Assembly (NCBI GenBank): GCA_015501055.1
Contig: JADNYV010000406.1
Span: 1-31,288 of the forward strand
Source of the DNA: Mucidula mucida
Taxonomy: Eukaryota; Basidiomycota; Agaricomycetes; Agaricales; Physalacriaceae
DNA length: 31,288 nt
Direction: 5' to 3'
Both the position numbers and the translations under genes were made by a program. Numbering within the stretch: position 1 is the first letter of the stretch; each line of letters starts with the position of its first letter. The notes beneath the pieces were generated by a model. The model saw only the letters and a program-made list of their open reading frames with translations, was not told where the DNA came from and searched no databases. Of this stretch, positions 1-10,162 are shown one piece after another.

Positions 1-34
1 GCTTGCTTCCGTACCATGATGTGCACGCTATAAG

Positions 35-2309
35 ATGTTGCCAACGACTGTCTTTTGGCCGTCCGACGTCGACGACGACGCTGGATTCTGCTATGGATGG
101 ACGCGGCCGTCCGTATGCGTCGTGGGTAATATTCGGGTATCGACAGTACGTGTTTTGTCTTGACTGGGTTGCCCATCGATAAGTTTCGTAGTCTGCCGAG
201 GCTGAAAAGGCTCTCGACTACCTCTCTTCGTCGCCCCAATACTCTGCGCTGGTTCCAGCTTGTGGCGGTCCGCCCATCGTGCTAGGCGAATTCAGCATCA
301 CCACCAAGGGCGCGAGACCTGCTTTTCAATTTGCCCTGAAAGAGTGCGTACTAAAAAACCCGCATGTATGCGTCCGTTAATCACCATACAGGCCATGCAG
401 CATCATATATTATTCTCGCCATTCTCCCAACTCCCTACGATTCTACGCGATGGGCAGCACCATCCAGAGACGCCGCAAGGTGCCGGGAGATTTGACCCAG
501 ACTTGTTTACCCTTCCACCGTCGGATCCACCAGTAGGTATGAGCGACACGGTCCTACATCAGGTACTTTGTTCTGTTGTTTGTATAATATCCGCTAACAG
601 CTACAGTCAATGCAGCTCAAACCCTTGACCTCCTCGTCCAAGAACACCTTCATCCCGCAAGTCTTCTCTTTAGGACTGATTTTTTGTGCACTACATTCGA
701 CGCGTCGTGGACCTATATCTCGCCTGCACTATGCGCCACCTCTAAGGTCTTGTATCTTATTGGGAATTGTCCCATATTCGACTTGAAGAACATATCGGCT
801 ACACGTAGGTCTTGGCTTACAGCAACGACAAACTCCCAATCTAATGATCACAGTGCAACAGATTGATGTGCGCGCAGAACAAGCCGACTTTTTCGCCACC
901 GAAGTTGAACCGCTTCGTCAACGCGGTCTCACCTCCACGCCCGCGTTTTCTGCTCGCTACACCAAGTTAGTCGTTTTCTCCCAATCATAGTATGACTCTA
1001 ACCACATTTAGTTTCTTCAACGTGATTTGGCTCCTCCTCAATGATATTACCATCGGTTCGGCCATTGGCACTTTTCTGTGCGAGAATAATGTTGTCCTAG
1101 CAGGGCGCCTTAATTACTCTGTTAAGGTATTTTCCTCCGCCTTCTTGAAGTATAACAACGCATATGTTTCTAGGTCGTTCTTGTCCAGTGGATGCAATGG
1201 GTCCTATTATGGCTTGATTCCTGGCCGGCTGGCCTCAAACTCAACACCGAGCTTAGTCGATTCTACTCCCAGACTTTTATAGACTTAATCTCTCTATGGG
1301 CGGTGAGTTCCCCGTATTTGTCCTTTTGCTGGCGATTTGACGGGTTATGTAGGCGCACTATTTTGGTGTTCACCTTACATCTCGAATCTCATCTACGCAG
1401 TTGGCATAGCGAGTTCTGCGGGTGCAACAATCACCATATCGCTGTCCTCGGACCTACTGGCCATCCTCACGATGCACATCTACGTTTGTTACTTTGTATC
1501 CAATTTCGTGTATGCACGGTTTCTTGGCACGGCTGGGTCCTTGTGGAATCTTTTTAGAGGTACTTCCTTTCCCCCTGGATACACGCGCGTACTTATCAAC
1601 AAACGTTTATAGGCAAACGATACAATGTACTGCGGAACCGAACCGATACGTGGGAGTACGATCTTGACCAGCTCTTGTTCGGAACGATTCTCTTCACACT
1701 CGTCGCGTTTCTATTTCCGACAGTATTGGCGTATTACTCACTCTTTGCTCTGGTACGTGCTCCGACGACCACTCGTATGCGAGATTGACGGAGCGTTGTA
1801 GATGCGGTTAGCAATCATTCTGCTACAAGCGTGCTTGGAGATGCAGCTCGCGTTCATGAATCACTTCCCCTTGTTTGCTCTGATGCTGCGTGCAAAGGAT
1901 CCGTGGCGTTTACCAGGTACATCATTCCGCTTCAATCAAGAATTGTGCTTGATGCGCATCACAGGTGGTATTTATTTCTCGATTGAAACCAGAAAAGACG
2001 AAAATGCGCATGTTTTGAGTGTCAAGGTGCGGCGCTATTGTACACATGCGAATAATGATAAACTAATGCCTATACTCGTCAGAGTCAACCTGTCCCGTTC
2101 TCCGCTATCTTCTTCCAATATAGTATGTGGATCTTTTCGTCGGTTTCCACATGTGCTCACTCGTGTGTGCTTTACTAGTCCGGCTTGCATCTCGCCTTGC
2201 CTCGCACTACAATCCCCTGCGCCTGTTATGGTACTTGGTCTCCGGCCGGCTTGTCCATCCCATCCCGCGGTATTCGATTCGCTACAACAAAGCCCCGAAT
2301 AATCAATGA
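35..2309 (+). CDS. gpi1: GPI-GlcNAc transferase subunit Gpi1 / PIG-Q homologue, about 12 exons
   Basis: Member of the ER-membrane complex that transfers GlcNAc to phosphatidylinositol, the first step of GPI-anchor synthesis. The N-terminus reads MLPTTVFWPS and then GFCYGWTRPSVCVVG, the usual Gpi1 opening. Further on are YTNFFNVIWLLLNDITIG, NWPAGLKLNTELSRFY-like WPAGLKLNTELSRFY, a GKRYNVLRNR block, YDLDQLLFGTILFT and LAFMNHFPLFALMLRAKDPW, ending in LVSGRLVHPIPRYS. Clear introns lie at 146-191, 344-391, 805-853, 966-1011, 1127-1173, then before 1613, 1801, 1966, 2090 and at 2123-2179. Several hydrophobic segments fit a polytopic membrane protein. Two joins do not keep frame with any GT-AG choice I could find: between about 480 and 615, and at 1302/1353. 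Family identity is firm; the exon model there is not. It converges on the next gene with 33 bp between stops. Confidence 0.9.
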
Positions 2310-2342
2310 TACTCGAGCAGTTCCCCAACACGTGTGTCACCT

Positions 2343-3263
2343 TCAGAGTATCACTCTACCCGTTGAAAGCCTAGGGCGGCCCGACCCGCTCTCCTTCACC
2401 ACTACTGGCGTAGGCGTGACGCTCCGCACGCTGTTATTGGACTTTGTCCGCGGACGTGGGCCGCGTATCATGTGCCCAGGTGTAGGTGGGTTCGGTGTGG
2501 TTGGTGGTGGCAAACGGGGCGAGCACTCGTTCGCCGGCTCTAGACGTGGTATGGAGGGAAGCGGCCGAATGGGACGCGGGCCCGAGACGGAGGCTGAGCG
2601 TTTCTTAATTGTCAGCGGAGGTATCATGTTGTCCAGAGTCAGAGTCGAACTGGGATGTAAGCTTTTTGATGGTGATGGTGATTGCCATAGTTGCGATGAG
2701 GAGAAACGGAGAGGCGTGTGGACATCCAGATCGGACGAGGAGGCGGAGGGGATCTGCGGCGGGGACTCCGGCGTGTTATACATCTCAAGCACACTCCACG
2801 TCGTGGAGGAGTTCAAGGGAGTTGTGGGTGATGCGGATGTGGAAGGGGATCGCGCGTGGATACCTATGACAGCTGGGAGAAGTGGCGACGATGGGGAGGG
2901 AAGGACGCTCCCTGGGATATCCGTCGGTGGGGAGGGGAACGCGCGAAATATGTTGCCGTGGGACCACAAGATGGAGAGTCGCTGAAGGTCGACGGGGAGG
3001 TCCCGTTTCGTGGGCTCCATGATGGATACGAGCGAGAAGCGGTCTTCGCTATAGTCCTCTTCATCCTCCTGCTCCTCTCCGGCGTTGTGGCGCTTCGTGA
3101 ACGGACGGATGGTGAACTGGAAGTTATCGGAGGGGCGCGTCCTTGTCGGACTCTCTTTTTCCTCTGCTAGGAACCAAGAGTCACGGAGCAGGATCTCTTC
3201 GTGTTCAGGGATTCTACCTTCCGTGCTACTATTGAGGGCGGGCATGGTGCGTCGTCGAGGCAC
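2343..3263 (-). CDS. Ser/Pro-rich hypothetical protein, 306 aa, single exon
   Basis: One uninterrupted frame of 306 codons. I do not recognise a family. Residues about 10-100 are charged, with an acidic run (EEQEDEEDYSED) near residue 65. From about residue 110 to the end the protein is low-complexity and rich in Ser, Pro and Thr, with repeated SPxxP and PxxP-like runs, so it is probably largely disordered. No signal peptide or membrane segment is visible. A TTTATAAA box lies at 3281-3288, only about 20 bp before the first ATG, so the second Met (start at 3245, 300 aa) may be the real start. The frame stays open without introns in an intron-dense window, and composition is coding-like, which supports a real gene. 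Function is unknown. Confidence 0.6.
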   Translation of the reverse strand: MPRRRTMPALNSSTEGRIPEHEEILLRDSWFLAEEKESPTRTRPSDNFQFTIRPFTKRHNAGEEQEDEEDYSEDRFSLVSIMEPTKRDLPVDLQRLSILWSHGNIFRAFPSPPTDIPGSVLPSPSSPLLPAVIGIHARSPSTSASPTTPLNSSTTWSVLEMYNTPESPPQIPSASSSDLDVHTPLRFSSSQLWQSPSPSKSLHPSSTLTLDNMIPPLTIKKRSASVSGPRPIRPLPSIPRLEPANECSPRLPPPTTPNPPTPGHMIRGPRPRTKSNNSVRSVTPTPVVVKESGSGRPRLSTGRVIL

Positions 3264-3280
3264 GGAGATGCCTTGGTCTG

Positions 3281-3288
3281 TTTATAAA
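3281..3288 (-). promoter_or_regulatory. TATA-like box for the Ser/Pro-rich gene
   Basis: TTTATAAA, nearly palindromic. It sits 18 bp before the first possible ATG (3263) and 36 bp before the second (3245). The spacing fits transcription from near 3255 better with the second Met. No other core element was identified. Confidence 0.3.
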
Positions 3289-4215
3289 TGTTGGGCTGGA
3301 ATGTAAAACTGCGTGCTTGACCGATGGTGTGTGTGTTTCAGGGAAACGGGGGATGGGGATGGGGATCTGAGCAAGTCAACGATCACGAGCGGGCTGTGTG
3401 CCATCGCGGATTGCGGCAAGTGCATCAAAGGCCGTTCATGGCCCGGAATGGTTGGGTCATCAGGGAGTGCGTGATGGCTAGCGCCGCCTGGAACGGATAC
3501 TTGCCGCCCTTCCAATTTCGGATACACTGTGGTTTCCTTTCGCTTTGATACGCATTGCTTGGACCAGTCCTCGGTGTATTGGACATCGATTATTTCAGAG
3601 ATTTGCAAGCCTCGTCCAGCTCTCCCGTGTCCGTGGACATGTCATTCTTTCTTTGCAATATCGACATCCTAGGAGGTCTGGTTGAATGAGTGTGGGAGTA
3701 TACGGGCCCAAGGCATATAATGAGCCCGACTACGAGGGCGGGTTACCGATGTGAGAGCGGATGAATAACTTATAAGATTTTTATCATCCTCCAGATTCCA
3801 GTGAGTTCAATCTGATTGCAGCTATAGATAAAATTGATGATGAGATCAAAGTTGTATATACATGAGAGGCGGCTTATGTGAGATATCTGCTGAATGAGCA
3901 TTGGTAAGTATCTCAAGCTGTTCACGCGTCGACTTCCAACCTGAATATCAGCATGTGTCGCAAAATTCTCTCTGCTTCTTTGGGGCGGCGGAGAGGTCTT
4001 GTGGCCAAAAATACACGATTTTGGGGCATAGCTTGGGCGCAGAACATTCGCCTAGGAAACGTTCAGACTTTGTCCAGGCTGCCCGGCGCGTCTTAGCGTC
4101 ACTCTATTGGATCGCGCGCACTTTGAACATAAGCCCAAAGCGCCTCGGTTACATCGCAGCAATTCGACTTGGTATAAACGTCAAGACGCCATTACCTGGA
4201 TATTCCACAACCCCA
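3289..4215. other. Divergent intergenic region between the Ser/Pro-rich gene and the dioxygenase
   Basis: About 0.93 kb between two diverging genes. It holds short spurious frames only. The right half becomes AT-rich (about 3700-3870, with CATATAATG near 3714). The frame of the dioxygenase is open upstream to 3901, so a longer N-terminus from an upstream ATG cannot be excluded, but that extension has no family-like sequence. No repeat or RNA gene was seen. Confidence 0.5.
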
Positions 4216-5471
4216 ATGTCCGCGACCACCACTGTTCGTGTCTCTGAGACTGAACCTGTCGTCACGTACGACATCAATATCCCGTACAAATCCGAGGACG
4301 GGAAGTTTCCTCCCAACATCAAGTACCCCGCGTATGCGCCCACTTGGGACCCAATCTGGTTTGGCCCTCTTCCACCCTTCGAGTTCGAGGATCCTGCACT
4401 CCGGGCTGACAAAGCCAAGCCTTCGCTTCTGTCGCAGGTTACCGCTGTTGAACAAATTACGCCTCGCATGGGGACTGTTCTTCGCGGCGTGCAGCTGACC
4501 AGTTTGACCGACGCGGCAAAGGACGAGCTCGCTTTGCTCGTTAGCGAGCGGAAGATCGTTGCGTTTCCTGATCAGGATTTCATCGACGCCGGGCCTGAAT
4601 ACCAGCAGGCGTTCATGGACTATTTCGGAAAGAGGAACTATCAGCCTGTTTCGGGTAGTGTGAAAGGTGCGTTGTGATATCGTTTTGTTGGATCTCTACC
4701 GATTGGTTGATCGTATGGTAGGATATCCTGGGTTTCATATTATACACCGCGACGGGAACAAGGAAGAGATAGACGCGTTTTTTCAGCAAAAGGCGACGTC
4801 GTGTCTGTGGCATCAGGATGTGAGCTATGAGTGCCAGCCGCCGGGGTATGTTATGCTCGGGCTCTTGGACGGGCCTAAAGTCGGTGGAGATACCATCTTT
4901 GCTGCCGCGGATGACGCGTATGAGTATGTCCATATGCCGTCCCCCCAGTCTAGTTTGTATCACTCACTCGAGATGATCAGCCGCCTGTCACCCAAGTTCC
5001 GCGCGTTCATCGACACCCTCTTTGTCAAGCACTCGTCGGCGAACATGATCAAGCACACACGGCTCGCCGGAGGTCTCGTTCGTAAAGATCCGGTCACGAA
5101 CGTTCATCCCCTAGTGCGCGTCCACCCCGTCACCGGGCGGAGGAGTATATTCCTCAATGGGGAGTTCATCACTGGGATTGAAGACATGAAGGAATTGGAG
5201 GGGCAGAAGATTACAGAGTTTCTGCTCAACCATATGGTCATTGCGCACGATATCCAAGCGAGAGTGAGATGGAGCCCAAAGACGATTGTGATGTTTGATA
5301 ATCGCTCGACTATTCGTGGGTGGTTGATCCTTCGCCGGGAATGATGTATGGATTGACATTGTTTTAGATACGGCTAGTGTTGATTACATCGACGAAGAAC
5401 ACGGCGCTCAGGCACGGCACATCTTTAGGCTAGCTGCGATGGCGGAGAAGCCTGTTCCTGTGCCAGTTTGA
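4216..5471 (+). CDS. TauD/TfdA-family Fe(II)/2-oxoglutarate-dependent dioxygenase, 363 aa, 4 exons
   Basis: Non-haem iron oxygenase of the taurine/sulfonate dioxygenase family, which typically hydroxylates a sulfonate or similar acid using 2-oxoglutarate; the substrate cannot be told from sequence. Exons are 4216-4666, 4722-4923, 4981-5315 and 5368-5471, summing to 1092 nt in frame. The iron-binding H-x-D is in CLWHQDVSYE, followed by PPGYVMLGLLDGPKVGGDT. The distal His is in DNRSTIHTASVDY, whose codon is split C|AT across intron 3; unspliced reading loses it. The C-terminus is ARHIFRLAAMAEKPVPVPV, common in fungal members. The middle 57-bp intron is frame-neutral, and removing it gives DDAYDRLSPKFRAF as in the family. 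No signal peptide is seen, so it is likely cytosolic. Start chosen at MSATTTVRV, where similarity becomes plausible. Confidence 0.92.
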
Positions 5472-5514
5472 TGAATCTACGATGTACACTTTTCTGAACC
5501 TCATTGTTATACAT

Positions 5515-7194
5515 TCACGGCGCGTTATTTCTTAAGACTTCGTTCAGTCCCTCCCTCTTAGCACAGTTATCAAAATGAAAGCTCTTCGCCAATTCTTCCA
5601 ATGCCTTCTCATCTAGTCCGCGAAAGATATCCGCCCACTCCGCCACCAGATATTCCGCAACCAAGATGGTCCTTGAAATTCTCGTTACCCTATCTTCGAG
5701 ACTCCAGATGGGTGGATACAGCTTGCGTTTCGATTCATCTGGAACGACTTCACGTATGTGTTCGACGATGGGATCATAAACCTGTTTGACATCCTTGTCG
5801 TCCGCACCCCACGCGTCAACAGCCAGGCGGTGCTTTTTCGCGAGAAAGTCTTTGAAGCGGGTCATGTACGCGGTATCGGGCGATACATACACCATGCCTT
5901 GAAATCCGATGTCTTTGTAAAGCCAGATCGACCAGCTTAGGGTGTCCTAAAATCAACACTCAGTACGTGCACTGCCCATATGTGGAAGAAGAAAACCTTG
6001 CTGTAGAGATCCAGCTGATCTCTCAGAACCATGTACCGCGCATCGTTGATCCGGTCAGTAGCGTCCCCGTCATACACACGCCTTGCATAAACCGGTCCCC
6101 ACTCGCCATTCCACACACACAAACCCCGTTCGTCCATCCACTGGCGCTTTCGCACGTACGTGGCTTTCATGCGGGCCTTCTGATCCTCGCTTCCCACATA
6201 GACCTCCTTCGACTTGGGAAACCCAAAGGGCGAATAATCATGGATGGCATAAGCGACGTTTGCGCCCCATCGCTCGCGCGCATTGTCAGGGAACTGGCTA
6301 AAGTCAGAGGCGAAGGTGTTGCCGTCGAGGAAGATGATGTGATCCGGGTCTACGGCTGGTATCGCTACGCATAGTCGATCATACAGCTCTGCGAGGCGTG
6401 CCATGGTAGGATGCGGATCCGCAGGCTCATTCACTACGTTATACCCCGCGATCCATGTGTTGTCCTTGTAGTGCGACGCGATTTCGGTCCAGAGCCAGAC
6501 GAAGCGGTCTTGAAAGTCTTTGTGGCGCCAAAAAAGAGGGATGTGGGTCCCACCGTCGGCGTGCCAGCCCCCGCTCTGACCCCCGGGAGCGGTGTGCATG
6601 TCGATGATGGTGTAGATGGAATGTTTGGCGCAGAGATTGATGACACGGTCGAGGTGTTTGAAGCCATCGACTTTGAGGACTCGCGGGTTTGAATCGTCTA
6701 AGGTGATTTATATCAGATCCGTGTTGGTTGTTGATGGGATGAGTGATATACCTTCGAAGTGTTTGTAGTTGACGGCGATCCGGATGCAGTTTAGACCGAG
6801 GGAACGAAAGAAGAGGGCATCTGATTCGGTGAAAAAGTTCTCGAGGAACTGCCGGAGATGAATCAACGAAGGATGGTTTCACCAGTTTGAGAGCGCAAAC
6901 CTTGTCAAAGAAGAAAGCGGCTTTTTGAGGGCCAAGCACCTCATCCAAAGCATCTCGGATCTGATATTCGCAGCTAGGATAACCTTCGTAAGGTGTGAGT
7001 AGATGTCTCCGTTGATTTGAAGACGTGTTTACCTGTTATAAAGTTCTCCATCCTGTTGGCCAGTTAGAGATAATCTGCCACGATGAAGCAGATCTATCAA
7101 CGCACGTCAACCATCCACCAAGTCCTGCACCTTTCAGAACAATGGGTACAGATTCTTTGGTGAGCACAGCTCCAGATACTTTCAGGAAGGCCAT
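5515..7194 (-). CDS. Glycoside hydrolase family 5 protein, 473 aa, 6 exons
   Basis: A (beta/alpha)8 retaining glycosidase of family GH5. The acid/base Glu is in YNVVNEPADPH and the nucleophile Glu in VWNGEWGPVYA. Other family blocks are LKGAGLGGWL, MENFITGYP, HFEDDSNPRVLK, IDMHTAPGGQSGGWHADGG and SWSIWLYKDIGFQGM. Exons on the minus strand are 7106-7194, 7033-7052 (20 nt), 6901-6983, 6752-6848, 5997-6697 and 5515-5946, totalling 1422 nt in frame. The start MAFLKVSG has no signal peptide, so it is probably intracellular, unlike wall-degrading GH5 cellulases. The block order recalls fungal GH5 groups acting on glucosylated lipids, but I cannot assign a subfamily or substrate. It converges on the dioxygenase with 43 bp between stops. 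Confidence 0.93.
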
Positions 7195-7446
7195 GATGTT
7201 AGTTCGAAAGACGATTAGTAGGAAGGTCCCATGGTCATATTATTCCGAGTCGGATATTCGTCGGTGAAATTGATATTTACTTTGTCATTACGCTTGAACC
7301 GAGCTGCACGACGCAACTGATGTGTCAGACAGCGGACAAAGGAAGTGTGGCGGCACTACGTAACATACCCGAGTTTCCTATTTGATCAGAGACGCGCGCC
7401 ACGTGAGACACCCGACTCAGACACGACCAAGATACACGGGATTAAA
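7195..7446. other. Upstream region of the GH5 gene
   Basis: About 250 bp upstream of the GH5 start. No convincing coding sequence, repeat or RNA was seen. It probably contains the GH5 promoter. Confidence 0.3.
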
Positions 7447-7640
7447 TACCGAGACGACGACCGCGCCCCCGGATCTGATACTCTGGCCGGCTCGTCTCTC
7501 GCCCTGGCGCTGTGGAAGTACAGGTCTGCAGGTCTTGATGTGTAATGGATGGATGAATACCTGTACGAAAGGTATCATGATTACATCCCAGGAGACGAAC
7601 GACGCGCAGGAGTATATTCCGGTAAGCATGTAACCTTCCT
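7447..7640 (+). pseudogene. Remnant of an F-box protein C-terminus
   Basis: Translation gives GSDTLAGSSLALALWKYRSA, then GLDV, a TAA stop, and WMDEYLYERYHDYIPGDE; a different frame then gives DAQEYIPV followed by GTAAGC. This parallels the tail of the F-box gene at 8305-9875 (ASDGLANSSLALTLWKLRSE, GLNVQWLDGYML, GYIPVA followed by GTAAGT). A stop replaces the Gln codon and there is at least one frameshift. Only about the last 60 codons are recognisable, and the fragment is on the opposite strand. It even keeps the position of the terminal intron donor. The upstream limit is uncertain. Confidence 0.6.
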
Positions 7641-8304
7641 CTCGTTTTGGAGTCTTTATTTACTCGATGAACATCAGCCATAAGGTTCTTTCGGTGCATT
7701 CATGGAATTGTTTCTACGTCTACATATATGTACTACTTTTAAGTTTTCCAAATTCGAATCAGATAGGATTCGACTCATCGCGCGCTCCCCAAGAAATACT
7801 GCCCAATATTCGAGGAGGAAGAGACGAGCGCATCCTCAGCCCCAAAATTTGGCGCCATGTAGATTGCCTGACCCGCCTCTAAATTTTAGAGTTTTCGGCA
7901 CGACATGCGGACAAACATCAGCGCCACGATTTATGAGTGTGGCGTAGAGCTGGACTCTCCTATGAACAGGAAGGTCATCATGGCCGACGTGGTGTTTGCG
8001 GCTACCATTAGTGTATGCCTGGAGGGTCGAGTTAAAGAAAGAGTAACTGACTTCACGATGGATACACAATTCCGCCGTAGCCCCCTTGGAAGAAGCGAAG
8101 GATCCTACCAACACTCACGAGTGAAGACTTCAAAAACGAAGCACATCTCCAATTGCTCTGAGACCATCTAGACATGTACTTCTGGCGTAGAATATGTCGG
8201 TGAATGATTTGAGGTTTGATATGTCCGCTTAACAATTTTCATGAAAAAACTTTTGGTTTGGAATTGAGAGCACGTATACAACGACAATCGCAAGAGTGCC
8301 TCCA
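7641..8304. other. Intergenic stretch without recognised gene
   Basis: About 0.66 kb between the F-box remnant and the 3' end of the first F-box gene. Only short frames occur and none resembles a known family. The first part could hold more decayed F-box sequence, but I could not align it. Confidence 0.35.
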
Positions 8305-9875
8305 TCAATTCATCTAGAACGGTCGTTGTTAGCAAGTAGGCACTCCTTCTCAGAGGGCATCAAACTTACCGCCACGGGAATATACCCACGCGTATCGTCC
8401 AGCACATCGACATCCCCAGGCAATTCACGACGCGACGGGGGATACAACTGTAACATGTATCCGTCCAACCATTGGACATTCAAACCCTCGGATCTCAACT
8501 TCCACAGCGTCAGGGCCAAAGACGAATTGGCCAAACCATCAGATGCCTTTTTGCGAAAAGAAAACTCCTGTAAGTCATGAAATCGAAACCTCCGAAGACG
8601 GAGCTTTTTCAATCTGACCATTCCTCCTTGTTCCCAGCGCGATACGACCAACCTCTCCAGTGTCGGGCCGGAAAAAAGGTGATAGAGGTTTTCGCTCGTG
8701 ACTTCTAGGTCGACCAGGTTCGGAAGCAGCGATACTTCGCGATCAGAGCCCACGGTGAGCTCTCCGAAGAAATCTGTTATTTCTGTCGGATGATGCTCCT
8801 CCGAGAACTCCACTCGCAAAGTGTTGACAAGGGCACCAAGATTCATACAAAGCTGCGTGAAAAAGGCGCATGGCTGCACGTTAAGATTCAGTACTGTCAC
8901 ATGAGCTCCGGAGCGCTCAAACATCTGGCAGAGAGAGTCGGCCATTGCGGAAGTGACAGCTTCCTCCGTGCAGGATATCGTATAGCAGTGAAAATATGTT
9001 TGTGCGGATAATAGCGAGAACTCTTCCAGTCCTGGCATCCGCAAATTGTCCGCTAAGGATGATAGCGCAATTACAGCGCAGCACGACAGCGATAGGTGGC
9101 GCAGCGTTTCAAGCGTAATGCCCTGCTTTGGAATCGCCGCTCCGAGCCTAAGGCCCGCAACGTGTGTGAGGTGAAGGGTGTTCAAAGCAACCATGCGAGG
9201 AAGAATGTCGTAGAATTGTACATGGTCACCGAAGCCACCGACAAAAGACGTGATGTTGCTCCAGGTAACGTGGAAACGAGGGAATTTCAAGTGAAGGTCA
9301 AGGTGGAGATGACGCACAGACTCGGATACTGCGCCTTCGAGCAGTGGGTCATCCTTAGGATCTACTGAGTCGTATACGATGAGCGACATCGTCTCCAACT
9401 GGGGAAACAAATTGCCGTTGATGATATCATTGATGTCGTCCAGTTCGAAAAACCAGAGAGGCGCCTTGCAATGAAATGAGCGCCAGCGGATGGCGTGCGT
9501 GTGTACCAGTGTCATTCCCTGTAGCAAAGTAGGAAGTGTGTCCTCACAGCGCTCTGGCGACACCATCTCGTCGATGCAGATAGTGATGTCGAGAGGGTAA
9601 CCGTGCGCAGTGGTGAGGCATTGGGATATATAACATGGGTCCGGGAATAAACCCATAGTGCGGCCGGGGGGCATTGGGTTGTCTTTGTTTTCGAGTCCAA
9701 GTGTGATTTTGGACCATAAAAACTTGGAACTCAGCATGATCCCTCTCCAGCGTCGGCAGACGAGTTGGATAACAGTACGCGTTTCGCCACGATATCTAGG
9801 GTTGCCGATGGCAAGGCGAAATATCTCAGCAATATGCTCAGCTGGTACATCGAGGATACAATGGCCAGGGGACAT
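8305..9875 (-). CDS. F-box-like protein with leucine-rich C-terminal half, about 504 aa
   Basis: The N-terminus (residues about 8-60) is F-box-like: LDVPAEHIAEIFRLAIGNP and then VIQLVCRRWRGIMLSSKFLWSKI with the usual CRRWR and LW positions. The rest is a leucine-rich array without sharp repeats, as in Agaricomycete F-box/LRR families. Such proteins link substrates to Skp1-Cullin1 ubiquitin ligases; the substrate is unknown. The long frame 8370-9875 (502 codons) ends at a GTAAGT donor; splicing 8314-8369 gives the tail GYIPVAMN and a stop at 8305. Reading through the donor instead would stop at 8310. A damaged copy of the last part lies at 7447-7640 in inverted orientation. Confidence 0.8.
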
Positions 9876-10162
9876 GGTGATGGTTTAAGGAAAGTAGCCA
9901 GTCCGGCATTAACGGACTATTGATCTCCCTCGCGTGGCAAGTTAAGCCGAAAGCAACTGAAAGGATCACCGTACTCGAAGCCGTATACATGTACTTCATC
10001 AATAGTGGTTTAACACGATTCTCGAATCCCTAAAGCAAGTGCGTGGATGTTTTTACTATCTAGAACTAATTAACGTATGAAACAATTGTCAAGGAAGAAA
10101 GCAAAGCCAAACAAGATTAAAAACTACCCATAAAGTGTAGACATACATAAAAGTATGTACGA
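9876..10162. other. Spacer between two co-oriented F-box genes
   Basis: About 290 bp, AT-rich in its right half. It should contain the promoter of the left F-box gene and the terminator of the right one. No specific element was identified. Confidence 0.35.

Noticed and set aside
60..85. GTCGACGACGACGACG-type simple repeat as a regulatory repeat
   Set aside because: It lies inside the gpi1 coding sequence and encodes an Asp run (SDVDDDAG); a similar run at 31160 is also simple sequence.
366..391. 26-bp intron in gpi1
   Set aside because: Too short for this genome, where introns are about 45-60 bp. The 344-391 alternative (GTGCGT donor) gives the expected IIYYSRHSPNSLRFYAM block.
5947..5996. 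GH5 protein ending at FFFHIWAVHVLSVDFRTP
   Set aside because: That tail is translated intron. Splicing 5947-5996 restores SWSIWLYKDIGFQGM and a further 120 residues.
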